A stretch of 64,000 nucleotides of DNA, taken from Spirochaeta sp. UBA5339 (GTDB lineage: Bacteria; Spirochaetota; Spirochaetia; DSM-2461). Below are positions 8,635-15,799 of this stretch, piece after piece; the first letter of the stretch is position 1; the number at the start of each line of letters is the position of its first letter. The stretch covers positions 167,811 to 231,810 of the forward strand of contig DHQL01000025.1 of assembly GCA_002408085.1 (NCBI GenBank), given 5' to 3'. The notes under the pieces were generated by a model, which saw only the letters and a program-made list of their open reading frames with translations, ran no database searches and was not told the origin of the DNA. Made by a program: the position numbers and the translations under genes.

Positions 8635-8965
8635 TGTCGGCTCTTTTTACCAAATAACTGAACTGATCCAGTCTATTCTGATAGGAATAATCTCCAGGAT
8701 AAAGGACAAATACGATATCGTATGACTGATCCATCTCCTTTTTCTGTTTTCTGAAAAACTCCCTGAAGATTCGTTTTGTATAATTCCGTTCAACGGCAGT
8801 TCCGAATTTCCGGACTATGGTCACTGCGAAACGGCTGTACGGTAAAGAGCTCTTTAAAAATAAAATCTTTGCCCCGCGGCATTTAAATACTCTACCGCTA
8901 GCAAAGATTCTATTAAGATCAGATTTTTTTCCTAAACGCTCTTTTTTAGTAAGGCTTTCTTTCAT
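8627..8965 (-). CDS. rnpA: Ribonuclease P protein component
   Basis: 112 aa from ATG 8965. The protein subunit of RNase P, which trims the 5' leader of tRNAs. The family core is present: FAVTIVRKFGTAVERNYTKRIFREFFR. The start codon lies inside the end of rpmH (20-nt overlap). The same frame stays open upstream across nearly all of rpmH (a GTG at 9046 is possible), which recalls the extended rnpA overlap of Thermus, but neither start has a strong ribosome binding site; the shorter form has the standard length. Confidence 0.92.
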   Translation of the reverse strand: MKESLTKKERLGKKSDLNRIFASGRVFKCRGAKILFLKSSLPYSRFAVTIVRKFGTAVERNYTKRIFREFFRKQKKEMDQSYDIVFVLYPGDYSYQNRLDQFSYLVKRADIV

Positions 8966-9101
8966 CGGCAACAGAAAGTTTCTTTCTACCTTTCCGTCTT
9001 CTTCTGGCAAGAACAGCTCTACCGGCTTTTGTTGCCATTCTGGCACGGAAACCGAATTTTCTATTTCTTTTAGTCTTGCTAGGCTGATATGTTCTTTTCA
9101 T
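8946..9101 (-). CDS. rpmH: 50S ribosomal protein L34
   Basis: 51 aa. The start MKRTYQPSKTKRNRKFGFRA and the basic remainder ending in DERKPY are unmistakably L34. GAGGAG lies about 9 nt before ATG 9101. It overlaps rnpA by 20 nt and has a strong promoter, so it heads the rnpA-yidD-yidC-jag cluster. Confidence 0.97.
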   Translation of the reverse strand: MKRTYQPSKTKRNRKFGFRARMATKAGRAVLARRRRKGRKKLSVADERKPY

Positions 9102-9145
9102 ATATTTAAACTCCTCAAATAGTAGTCAGATCTTTTAGTGTGCAT

Positions 9146-9174
9146 AATATACGGGGAACTTATAACTATGTCAA
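9146..9174 (-). promoter_or_regulatory. Strong promoter of the rpmH cluster
   Basis: On the minus strand TTGACA (9174-9169) is separated by exactly 17 bp from TATATT (9151-9146), close to the sigma-70 consensus. The leader is about 38 nt and carries GAGGAG. The -35 box lies right after the stop codon of the DUF721 gene. Confidence 0.8.
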
Positions 9175-9180
9175 CTCTCA

Positions 9181-9618
9181 TCAATTATCTCCCTGAAGCT
9201 TTTTCTTCAAATTTTCAAGCCTCAGTTTGAGTTCATCATCCTTGATGGATTCCATATTTGCCTTATAGTCTTTTTTTTCACTCTTCGGAACCGGAGATTC
9301 CGGAGCAGATTCCTTCCGTTCGGGTATCTTCTGATCCTTTAAAAACATAGAGACCGAATGGATATTCAGATTTGCATATTTCTGATTCAGCCGCCTGAGA
9401 ATCCTGGACTGATTCATCTTGAAAACCTGAATCCATCCGGGATGGTCAAAGGAGACTTTAATAGCCCCGTTTTCTATATCCTCAAGACGGCAGTGATCGG
9501 CAAGCCTGGAATCCTGAAGGATTTCCGCCCATTTGTTGTTGATATTAACAAAGGAACGAGATTCTTTTTGAATATTTTTATCAAAGAGGAGAGAAATTAT
9601 CTCTTCAGCTTTTTCCAT
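9181..9618 (-). CDS. DUF721 (DciA-like) protein
   Basis: 145 aa from ATG 9618, which has GGAG about 7 nt upstream and overlaps the end of recF by 14 nt; an upstream ATG at 9645 lacks such a site. Residues about 1-100 match the DUF721 fold, including FDHPGWIQVFKMNQSRILRRLN. The tail is charged and probably disordered. DUF721 genes often follow recF; DciA members load the replicative helicase, a role that fits the position but is not shown by the sequence. Confidence 0.75.
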   Translation of the reverse strand: MEKAEEIISLLFDKNIQKESRSFVNINNKWAEILQDSRLADHCRLEDIENGAIKVSFDHPGWIQVFKMNQSRILRRLNQKYANLNIHSVSMFLKDQKIPERKESAPESPVPKSEKKDYKANMESIKDDELKLRLENLKKKLQGDN

Positions 9619-10693
9619 CAAATTTCTCCAGATATCCGTCTTCAACTCTCAAGTATAGGGAATCATCACTCCCTCTGCCCAGATATCCGGGAAGAAAGGT
9701 ATAGAAAATCTGCTCATACCGGGGAAAGAGATCCATCATACGTTTCCGTTTCTCTCCGTCCAGCTCCAGAAGAACATCATCTACAAGAAGAATCGGATTT
9801 CTTCCGCTGAGATCCTGATAGTACTGGGACTGAAGAATTCGCAGGAGGAGTGAAATAATTCTCAGCTGTCCCGTTGAGGCATAATCATTGAAATTTCTAT
9901 CTTCATGCATCACCGTAAATGAATCTCTGTGGGGACCGGACATGGTCAGACCGTACTGGAGTTCTTTTTCAAATTTACCGGACATGGTCTCCAGAATTTC
10001 CTTTTTGTCGTCCAGCTTCCATGATCTGTTATATACAAGGGTCAATTCCGTATCGGATCCGGTCACATCCCGGAAATACCTTCCGAATGAGAGATTCAGA
10101 AAATCTATCAGCTCCTTCCGTTTCTCCATCAGAACAAAACCCTTCTCAATTAACTGCTCCGTATAGACGGGAAGCATGGAGGAGTCCTTCTTTTTCAGAA
10201 GAAAATTTCTCTCTTTCAGAATTTTTCTGTACTGACGCAGATGATTGATATAGAAGGGGTCATGAAGACTGAGACACTGATCCAGGTAGATCCGTTTTTT
10301 CTCAGGGCTACCGTTTACAAAGTAGATATCGTTATGACAGAAAACTATGCAGGGCATATTGGAAAGAATATCCTTCCGGTCGGTCACATTTTTTCCATTG
10401 AGCCTGATCTTTTTACTCTGGCTGTCCATAAATACATCCAGTCTGTTGGATAACAGATCAGAAGAGTGGTGGAACCTGCCGGAAATAAGAAAGTCATCGG
10501 ATCCCTCCCGGATCAGGGTTTTGTCATTTCTGATCCTGAAGGAGGAGGCATAGCAGAGAAAGTAGAGCATTTCCAGGAAGTTTGTCTTTCCCTGCCCGTT
10601 TTTTCCCACAAGGAAAATTTCCCTGCGGGAGAGATCGATCTCCTGCTCAGCTAAATTTCTGAAATTCTTAAACTTTACAGAAGTAAAACCCAA
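9605..10693 (-). CDS. recF: DNA replication and repair protein RecF
   Basis: 362 aa. An SMC/ABC-like ATPase that helps load RecA at gaps with RecO and RecR. Walker A is GKNGQGKTNFLEML (about 32-45), the signature is STGQLRIISLLLRI, and Walker B is PILLVDDVLLELD. It begins with TTG 10693 immediately after the dnaN stop (2-nt gap), so translation is probably coupled to dnaN. recR lies in the same window at 27.1 kb. Confidence 0.94.
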   Translation of the reverse strand: MGFTSVKFKNFRNLAEQEIDLSRREIFLVGKNGQGKTNFLEMLYFLCYASSFRIRNDKTLIREGSDDFLISGRFHHSSDLLSNRLDVFMDSQSKKIRLNGKNVTDRKDILSNMPCIVFCHNDIYFVNGSPEKKRIYLDQCLSLHDPFYINHLRQYRKILKERNFLLKKKDSSMLPVYTEQLIEKGFVLMEKRKELIDFLNLSFGRYFRDVTGSDTELTLVYNRSWKLDDKKEILETMSGKFEKELQYGLTMSGPHRDSFTVMHEDRNFNDYASTGQLRIISLLLRILQSQYYQDLSGRNPILLVDDVLLELDGEKRKRMMDLFPRYEQIFYTFLPGYLGRGSDDSLYLRVEDGYLEKFDGKS

Positions 10694-10695
10694 TG

Positions 10696-11802
10696 TCAGT
10701 CCATCTGCATGGGCATGATTATATGGAAATAATCAGCTTCGGGTTCGCATTTCAGGGTAACAGCCCTGTTAGCTTCAGAAAATTCCAGTTTCAAAGAGTC
10801 CTCCTTGATAACCTTGAGGGGATCCTGAAGATAGATATAGTTCACAGCCAGTCTTATCTCTTCACCCCCATAGTTACAGGGAATATCCTCATCGGCCATA
10901 CCGATCTCGCTCTCTTCGGACTTCAGATTGAGGATTCCCTCACTGAAAGTAAGGTAGATTCTCTTGGATTTCTGCTCCGCAAGAAGAGAAACACGTTTCA
11001 GAGCCTCGTTGAATGCATTTCTGTCGATTGTTACCTGATACTCCTGACTGTCGGGAATAACCCTTGAAAAGTTGGGAAACTGTCCCTCAATCAGTGTAGA
11101 GGTAATCTTCTGGTTATCGAATTTAACATAGATGGTCTTCTCAGTTACCGCCAGAGAGAGATTTCCCTCTCCGGAAGAGAGCTTCTTGATCAGGTTCAGA
11201 ATTTTGGGAGGAATAATAACTCCGCTGAAATCACTGAACTCGGACTCGGGATCCGCAGAGATATAGGAGAGCCTGCGTCCGTCTGTGGCAACCATCAGCA
11301 GGGAGTTGTCGTTTTTCTCCATATATACACCGTTCATAAAGTATCGGGCCTCATCCACAGAGATGGAGAAAATTGTCTGAGAGATCATATTGTTGAAGAG
11401 TTCCTGAGAAATCTCGAAGTAGCTGCTCTCTTCAATACTCTGAAGCTCGGGAAATTTTTCTGCTGAGATGCAGTTCAGTTCAAAAACAATCTTTTTGTCC
11501 ATGGGTTTGATGGAAAGACGCTCGTTTTCATTCTGTTCAAAGGTAATCTCTCCTTCGGGGAGAGAGCGGATGATTCCAAGGAACTTGTCACAGAAGACAG
11601 TGGTGCTTCCGGGAATTTCAACAACTGCAGGAATAGCTGTTTCAAATCCAACCTTCAGATCAGTTGCTTTAATGATTAGGGTATCGTCTTTAGCTTCCAG
11701 AAGAACATTGGAAAGTATGGAAAGGGCATTTCTGGAGGAAATGATTTCCTGGGCAATAGATATTTCTTTTAAGATTACGCTTTTATCACAGATAAATTTC
11801 AT
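10696..11802 (-). CDS. dnaN: DNA polymerase III beta subunit (sliding clamp)
   Basis: 368 aa with the three-domain clamp length and typical start MKFICDKSVILKEISIAQEI and end YFHIIMPMQM. The ring holds the replicative polymerase on DNA. AGGGGAT precedes the ATG, and a TATAAT at 11821-11826 (complement strand) may be its -10 box. It is in the order dnaA-dnaN-recF, all leftward from the origin. Confidence 0.95.
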   Translation of the reverse strand: MKFICDKSVILKEISIAQEIISSRNALSILSNVLLEAKDDTLIIKATDLKVGFETAIPAVVEIPGSTTVFCDKFLGIIRSLPEGEITFEQNENERLSIKPMDKKIVFELNCISAEKFPELQSIEESSYFEISQELFNNMISQTIFSISVDEARYFMNGVYMEKNDNSLLMVATDGRRLSYISADPESEFSDFSGVIIPPKILNLIKKLSSGEGNLSLAVTEKTIYVKFDNQKITSTLIEGQFPNFSRVIPDSQEYQVTIDRNAFNEALKRVSLLAEQKSKRIYLTFSEGILNLKSEESEIGMADEDIPCNYGGEEIRLAVNYIYLQDPLKVIKEDSLKLEFSEANRAVTLKCEPEADYFHIIMPMQMD

Positions 11803-12135
11803 TTGGATCCCCTATTAAGCATTATATGAAGAATAATAAAAAATAAATTCTCTCTTGTATAGAATAAATATTGATGATTTCTCATCGAATTATGCACAGA
11901 AAAAAGTTCTCTCTCCTATTATTTTATTACAAATTTAAAGAGTAATAGTAATAATAGGGCCTGTGAATTTGTGAATTCAGGATATAAATCCTTAATTAGA
12001 AGAATTTTAAGCCTGTTTAAAAGCTGTATATAAACTGATCACAGTATCCACAATATTCATTAATAAATCCTGATAACCCATATCGGGATGAAAAAGTCCC
12101 GGATTATCAGAATGAATTCACAGACTTATCAACAA
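11803..12135. promoter_or_regulatory. dnaA-dnaN gap with DnaA-box-like sites and an inverted repeat
   Basis: 333 bp without a gene. TTATGCACA (consensus TTATNCACA) is at 11890-11898; near matches are GTATCCACA at 12044-12052 and TTATCAACA at 12126-12134. A two-part inverted repeat (CTGATAA/TTATCAG outside, CGGGA/TCCCG inside) spans 12070-12110 and may end dnaA transcription, although no T run follows. The rest is AT-rich. Confidence 0.5.
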
Positions 12136-13503
12136 TCAGGTTTCCTTTATGGAACGTATCAGTTCCTGAAGTGTCGGTTCGATGGTTGAGTCTGTCTTGA
12201 TCCTGTCTTCGATTCTCTGGCAGGAGTGCATTACAGTCGTATGATCCCTTCCTCCGAATTCAAGGCCGATCTCTGTTGTGGAGAAGTCGGTTATCTCCCT
12301 TATAATGTACATGGCAATCTGTCGGGGAAAGGTAATCTGTTTGGTTCTCTTCTTTCCCTTGAGATCACTTAAAGTGACATTAAAGTACTCGGCTACCTGC
12401 TTCTGAATCTTGTCGATGGTGATATTTGTCTGGATGGGTGAGGAGAAGAACTGCTTCAGCTGCTGTTTTGCAATTTCCGGAGTAATCTCCTTCTGAACCA
12501 GTTCCGCATAGGCTACGATACTGGTCAGGGCGGCTTCCAGGTCTCTGATATTTGTATTTATGTTTTCACTAATCAGTTCGAGAATATCATCGGAGATAAT
12601 TACGTTTCTGTCCTCAAGCTTTTTTCTCAGGATAGCATACCGGGTTTCATAGTTTGGCGGATGGAGGTCTACGTTCAGACCCCTGACAAAGCGGTTTTTC
12701 AGACGGTCAGCAAAGTTCTTCAGTTCTGAAGGCGGACGGTCACAGGTAAAGACCATCTGTTTATTAGCATCATAGAGGGCATTAAAGGTATGAAAGAGCT
12801 CCTCCTGGGTACCTTTCTTGTCCTGAAGATCGTGAATATCGTCTATCAGGAGGATATCAGCAGTCCTGTACTTGTTCTTAAAGTGTGTCTGCTTTTTTGT
12901 ATTAATTGACTCTATAAAGTCATTAATAAAGGTTTCTGCCGGAATATAGACAATTTTCATCTCGGGATTACTCTTATGTATAGCATTTCCGATGGACTGC
13001 ATAAGGTGGGTTTTTCCCAGACCGACTCCCCCATAAATAAGACAGGGGTTGTACTTTGATCCGGGATTCTCCGCAATAGCCTTGGAAGCATTGGCCGCAA
13101 AGGAGTTGTTGTTGCCTACAACAAAGTTTTCAAATGTATAGTCCTCCCTCAGCTGGGGGTGGGGTTCAAAATTCTGTTTTACTTCGGGTACAGGTTCATC
13201 AGTCACATCACTGACGGGATTCTGGGTATCCTGATCCCTACTTCTGTTCTCAATTTCAAAATCCAGAGTCAGTTCAATTCCGGAAATTTCAAGGAGTCTG
13301 TTCTCAATTAGGGATATATAACGCTGTTTGAGCTGGGACTGGATAAAACGGGAGGGGATGCTGAGAATGATTTTGTCTCTGGTTGATTCAATATAGCGGG
13401 TGTTCTGGAAATACATATTGTATTCCTGATCAGAAATCTCTTTTTCCTCTCTCAGCTGCTTGATTGTCTCATCCCAGAAGATGCTGTAGTCAAATTCGTT
13501 CAT
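12136..13503 (-). CDS. dnaA: Chromosomal replication initiator DnaA
   Basis: 455 aa. Domain I (about 1-85) contacts helicase loaders; a Pro/Asp/Glu-rich linker follows (about 86-115). The AAA+ domain has Walker A GGVGLGKTHL (about 158-167), Walker B LLIDDIHDL and sensor FADRLKNRF. Domain IV at the C terminus carries the DNA-binding signature GGRDHTTVMHSC that reads DnaA boxes. GGGG lies 4 nt before ATG 13503. It reads away from the gap shared with gyrB, where consensus DnaA boxes occur, so autoregulation is likely. Confidence 0.97.
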   Translation of the reverse strand: MNEFDYSIFWDETIKQLREEKEISDQEYNMYFQNTRYIESTRDKIILSIPSRFIQSQLKQRYISLIENRLLEISGIELTLDFEIENRSRDQDTQNPVSDVTDEPVPEVKQNFEPHPQLREDYTFENFVVGNNNSFAANASKAIAENPGSKYNPCLIYGGVGLGKTHLMQSIGNAIHKSNPEMKIVYIPAETFINDFIESINTKKQTHFKNKYRTADILLIDDIHDLQDKKGTQEELFHTFNALYDANKQMVFTCDRPPSELKNFADRLKNRFVRGLNVDLHPPNYETRYAILRKKLEDRNVIISDDILELISENINTNIRDLEAALTSIVAYAELVQKEITPEIAKQQLKQFFSSPIQTNITIDKIQKQVAEYFNVTLSDLKGKKRTKQITFPRQIAMYIIREITDFSTTEIGLEFGGRDHTTVMHSCQRIEDRIKTDSTIEPTLQELIRSIKET

Positions 13504-13871
13504 ACGACCCCATTAACAGTTTTTCCACAGATAGATTTTTTATTTTAATAGATAATTAAAAAAAATGTAAAAAATTATCAACTATTTACTTAATGTGCGG
13601 AAAAATTATCTAAATCATTATATAGAAATAAAATAACTTATGGATCCACAGCTCTGTGGATAAAATTCAAATTCATACACGGATGTGAGAATTCAATTAA
13701 TCTATATAATGCAAAATTTTAAATATACTTATCCACAAATTATCAACAGGTGGATCGAGGCCTATATTATGGGAATTTATCTCTTCTGACAAGGCGTGTG
13801 CTCATCTTTACTTTTTTATTAGCTAGATATATACTTATTTATCTTTTCAAATAACTTTTTTAGGTAAAACT
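13504..13871. other. oriC: Candidate chromosomal origin (oriC)
   Basis: 368-bp very AT-rich gap between divergent dnaA and gyrB. Perfect DnaA boxes: TGTGGATAA (13655-13663, reverse) and TTATCCACA (13729-13737). Near matches: TTTTCCACA (13521-13529), TTATCAACT (13575-13583) and TTATCAACA (13740-13748). The stretch 13530-13640 is nearly all A/T and could unwind. Most genes on the left read leftward and gyrB-gyrA-parAB read rightward, as expected for forks leaving this point. The dnaA-dnaN gap is the alternative. Confidence 0.7.
13807..13835 (+). promoter_or_regulatory. Probable gyrB promoter
   Basis: TTTACT (13807-13812), 17-bp spacer, TATACT (13830-13835). The start point would be near 13842, giving a leader of about 30 nt with AGG before ATG 13872. 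Confidence 0.5.
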
Positions 13872-15779
13872 ATGCAGGAAAATTACGATGCTCAACACAT
13901 CCAGATTCTAAAAGGTCTGGAGGCTGTGCGCAAAAGACCTGGTATGTACATCGGTTCTACGGGACCGGAGGGTTTACATCACCTTGTATATGAAATTGTT
14001 GATAACAGTATTGATGAGGCCCTGGCCGGTCACTGTAAGAAGATCAGCGTTTATATAGAAGAGGGGAATATTATCCGTGTTGTCGATGACGGACGCGGGA
14101 TTCCTGTAGATATGCATCCTGTCGAGAAAGTCAGCGCCCTTGAAGTGGTCATGACCAAGCTCCACGCGGGAGGAAAATTCGACAAGGATACCTATAAAGT
14201 TTCCGGCGGTCTTCACGGTGTGGGTGTTTCTGTTGTAAACGCTCTCTCCTCATGGTGTGAGGTTTCCGTACACAGAGATGAAAAAATCCACTATCAGAAG
14301 TATAAGATAGGTGTTCCCGAAGAAGCCGTAAAGACAATAGGTGAAACTACAAAGACCGGTACCATCGTCCGCTTCCAGGCGGATGGAGATATCTTTGAGG
14401 AGCTGGAGTACAGCTATGATGTTCTCTCCAACAGACTCAGGGAACTGGCCTTTCTGAATAAGGGAATCGAGATAAACCTGATCGACGAGAGAATCACTCC
14501 CGAAAAGGAGAGATCCTTTATGTTCGAAGGCGGAGTAATGTCATTTGTTCAGTATCTGAACAAATCAAAGACTCCGATTTTCGAGACTCCCATCTACTTT
14601 GAATTTGAAAAAGACAATGTGGTTGTTGAAGTTTCTCTTCAGTATAACGAAGGGTATGCGGAAACCATATTTTCTTATGTGAACAATATTAATACCAAAG
14701 AGGGCGGTACCCATCTCTCGGGTTTCAAGGCAGCCCTGACCAGAACTCTTAATGAGTTTCTGAAGAACTCAAAGCTTGCCAAGAAGATGGATGAAAATCT
14801 TACCGGTGATGATGTCCGTGAGGGACTGACCTGTGTAATATCGGTCAAGGTTCCCGAACCTCAGTTTGAGGGACAGACTAAGACCAAGCTCGGTAACTCC
14901 GAGGTGAGAGGAATTGTAGAGTCCATAGTAAACGAGAGGCTCACAACCTACCTGGAAGAAAATCCCGGTGTAATTGATATTATTCTTGATAAGTCAATTA
15001 CAGCTTCCAAGGCGAGAGCCGCGGCAAGACGGGCCAGAGACCTGACAAGACGGAAGGGATTTCTCGAGAGCAGCGGTCTTCCCGGTAAGCTGGCGGACTG
15101 TGCCGACAAGGATCCCCGTAACTGTGAAGTCTACATTGTTGAGGGAGACTCGGCGGGGGGATCCGCCAAAATGGGACGTGACAGAAAGTTCCAGGCCATT
15201 CTTCCTCTCTGGGGAAAGATGATCAATGTCGAGAAGACCAGACTGGAAAAGGTTCTCTCCAATGAGAAGATGCTTCCCGTTATTACGGCCCTGGGTGCAA
15301 ATGTGGGGGATGAGTTCAATCTTGAGAAGCTCAGATATCACAAGATCATCATTATGGCGGATGCCGACGTGGACGGTTCTCATATCAGAACCCTCCTTCT
15401 TACTTTCTTCTTCCGTTATATGCAGCCTCTTATTGAGAACGGTCATGTCTATCTTGCCATGCCCCCTCTCTATAAAATTACTGTAAACAGTAAGGCTCAT
15501 TATGTTTATGATGATGCTGAGAAAGATAAATATATGGCAACTCTGGATGTGCCTGAAGAAAAAATCGGCATACAGAGATACAAGGGTCTTGGTGAAATGA
15601 ACCCCGAACAGCTCTGGGAGACCACCATGAACCCCGAAACCAGATTGATGAAACAGGTCAAACTTGAGGATTTTGTAGCTGCAGATGAAATTTTTACGAC
15701 CCTGATGGGTGAGGATGTACCTCCCAGAAGGCAGTTCATCGAAGATAATGCATTGGCCGTATCAAATCTTGATATCTAA
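13872..15779 (+). CDS. gyrB: DNA gyrase subunit B
   Basis: 635 aa, the short (non-enterobacterial) gyrB length. The GHKL ATPase part has VDNSIDEALAGHC, DDGRGIPVD and GGLHGVGVSVVNAL; the TOPRIM part has EGDSAGGSAKMGRDR and the metal-binding DADVDGSHIRTLLL; the C terminus has QRYKGLGEMNPEQLW. With GyrA it introduces negative supercoils. gyrA follows after 20 bp. Confidence 0.97.
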   Translation: MQENYDAQHIQILKGLEAVRKRPGMYIGSTGPEGLHHLVYEIVDNSIDEALAGHCKKISVYIEEGNIIRVVDDGRGIPVDMHPVEKVSALEVVMTKLHAGGKFDKDTYKVSGGLHGVGVSVVNALSSWCEVSVHRDEKIHYQKYKIGVPEEAVKTIGETTKTGTIVRFQADGDIFEELEYSYDVLSNRLRELAFLNKGIEINLIDERITPEKERSFMFEGGVMSFVQYLNKSKTPIFETPIYFEFEKDNVVVEVSLQYNEGYAETIFSYVNNINTKEGGTHLSGFKAALTRTLNEFLKNSKLAKKMDENLTGDDVREGLTCVISVKVPEPQFEGQTKTKLGNSEVRGIVESIVNERLTTYLEENPGVIDIILDKSITASKARAAARRARDLTRRKGFLESSGLPGKLADCADKDPRNCEVYIVEGDSAGGSAKMGRDRKFQAILPLWGKMINVEKTRLEKVLSNEKMLPVITALGANVGDEFNLEKLRYHKIIIMADADVDGSHIRTLLLTFFFRYMQPLIENGHVYLAMPPLYKITVNSKAHYVYDDAEKDKYMATLDVPEEKIGIQRYKGLGEMNPEQLWETTMNPETRLMKQVKLEDFVAADEIFTTLMGEDVPPRRQFIEDNALAVSNLDI

Positions 15780-15799
15780 AAGCCTCATAGGAGTACATT

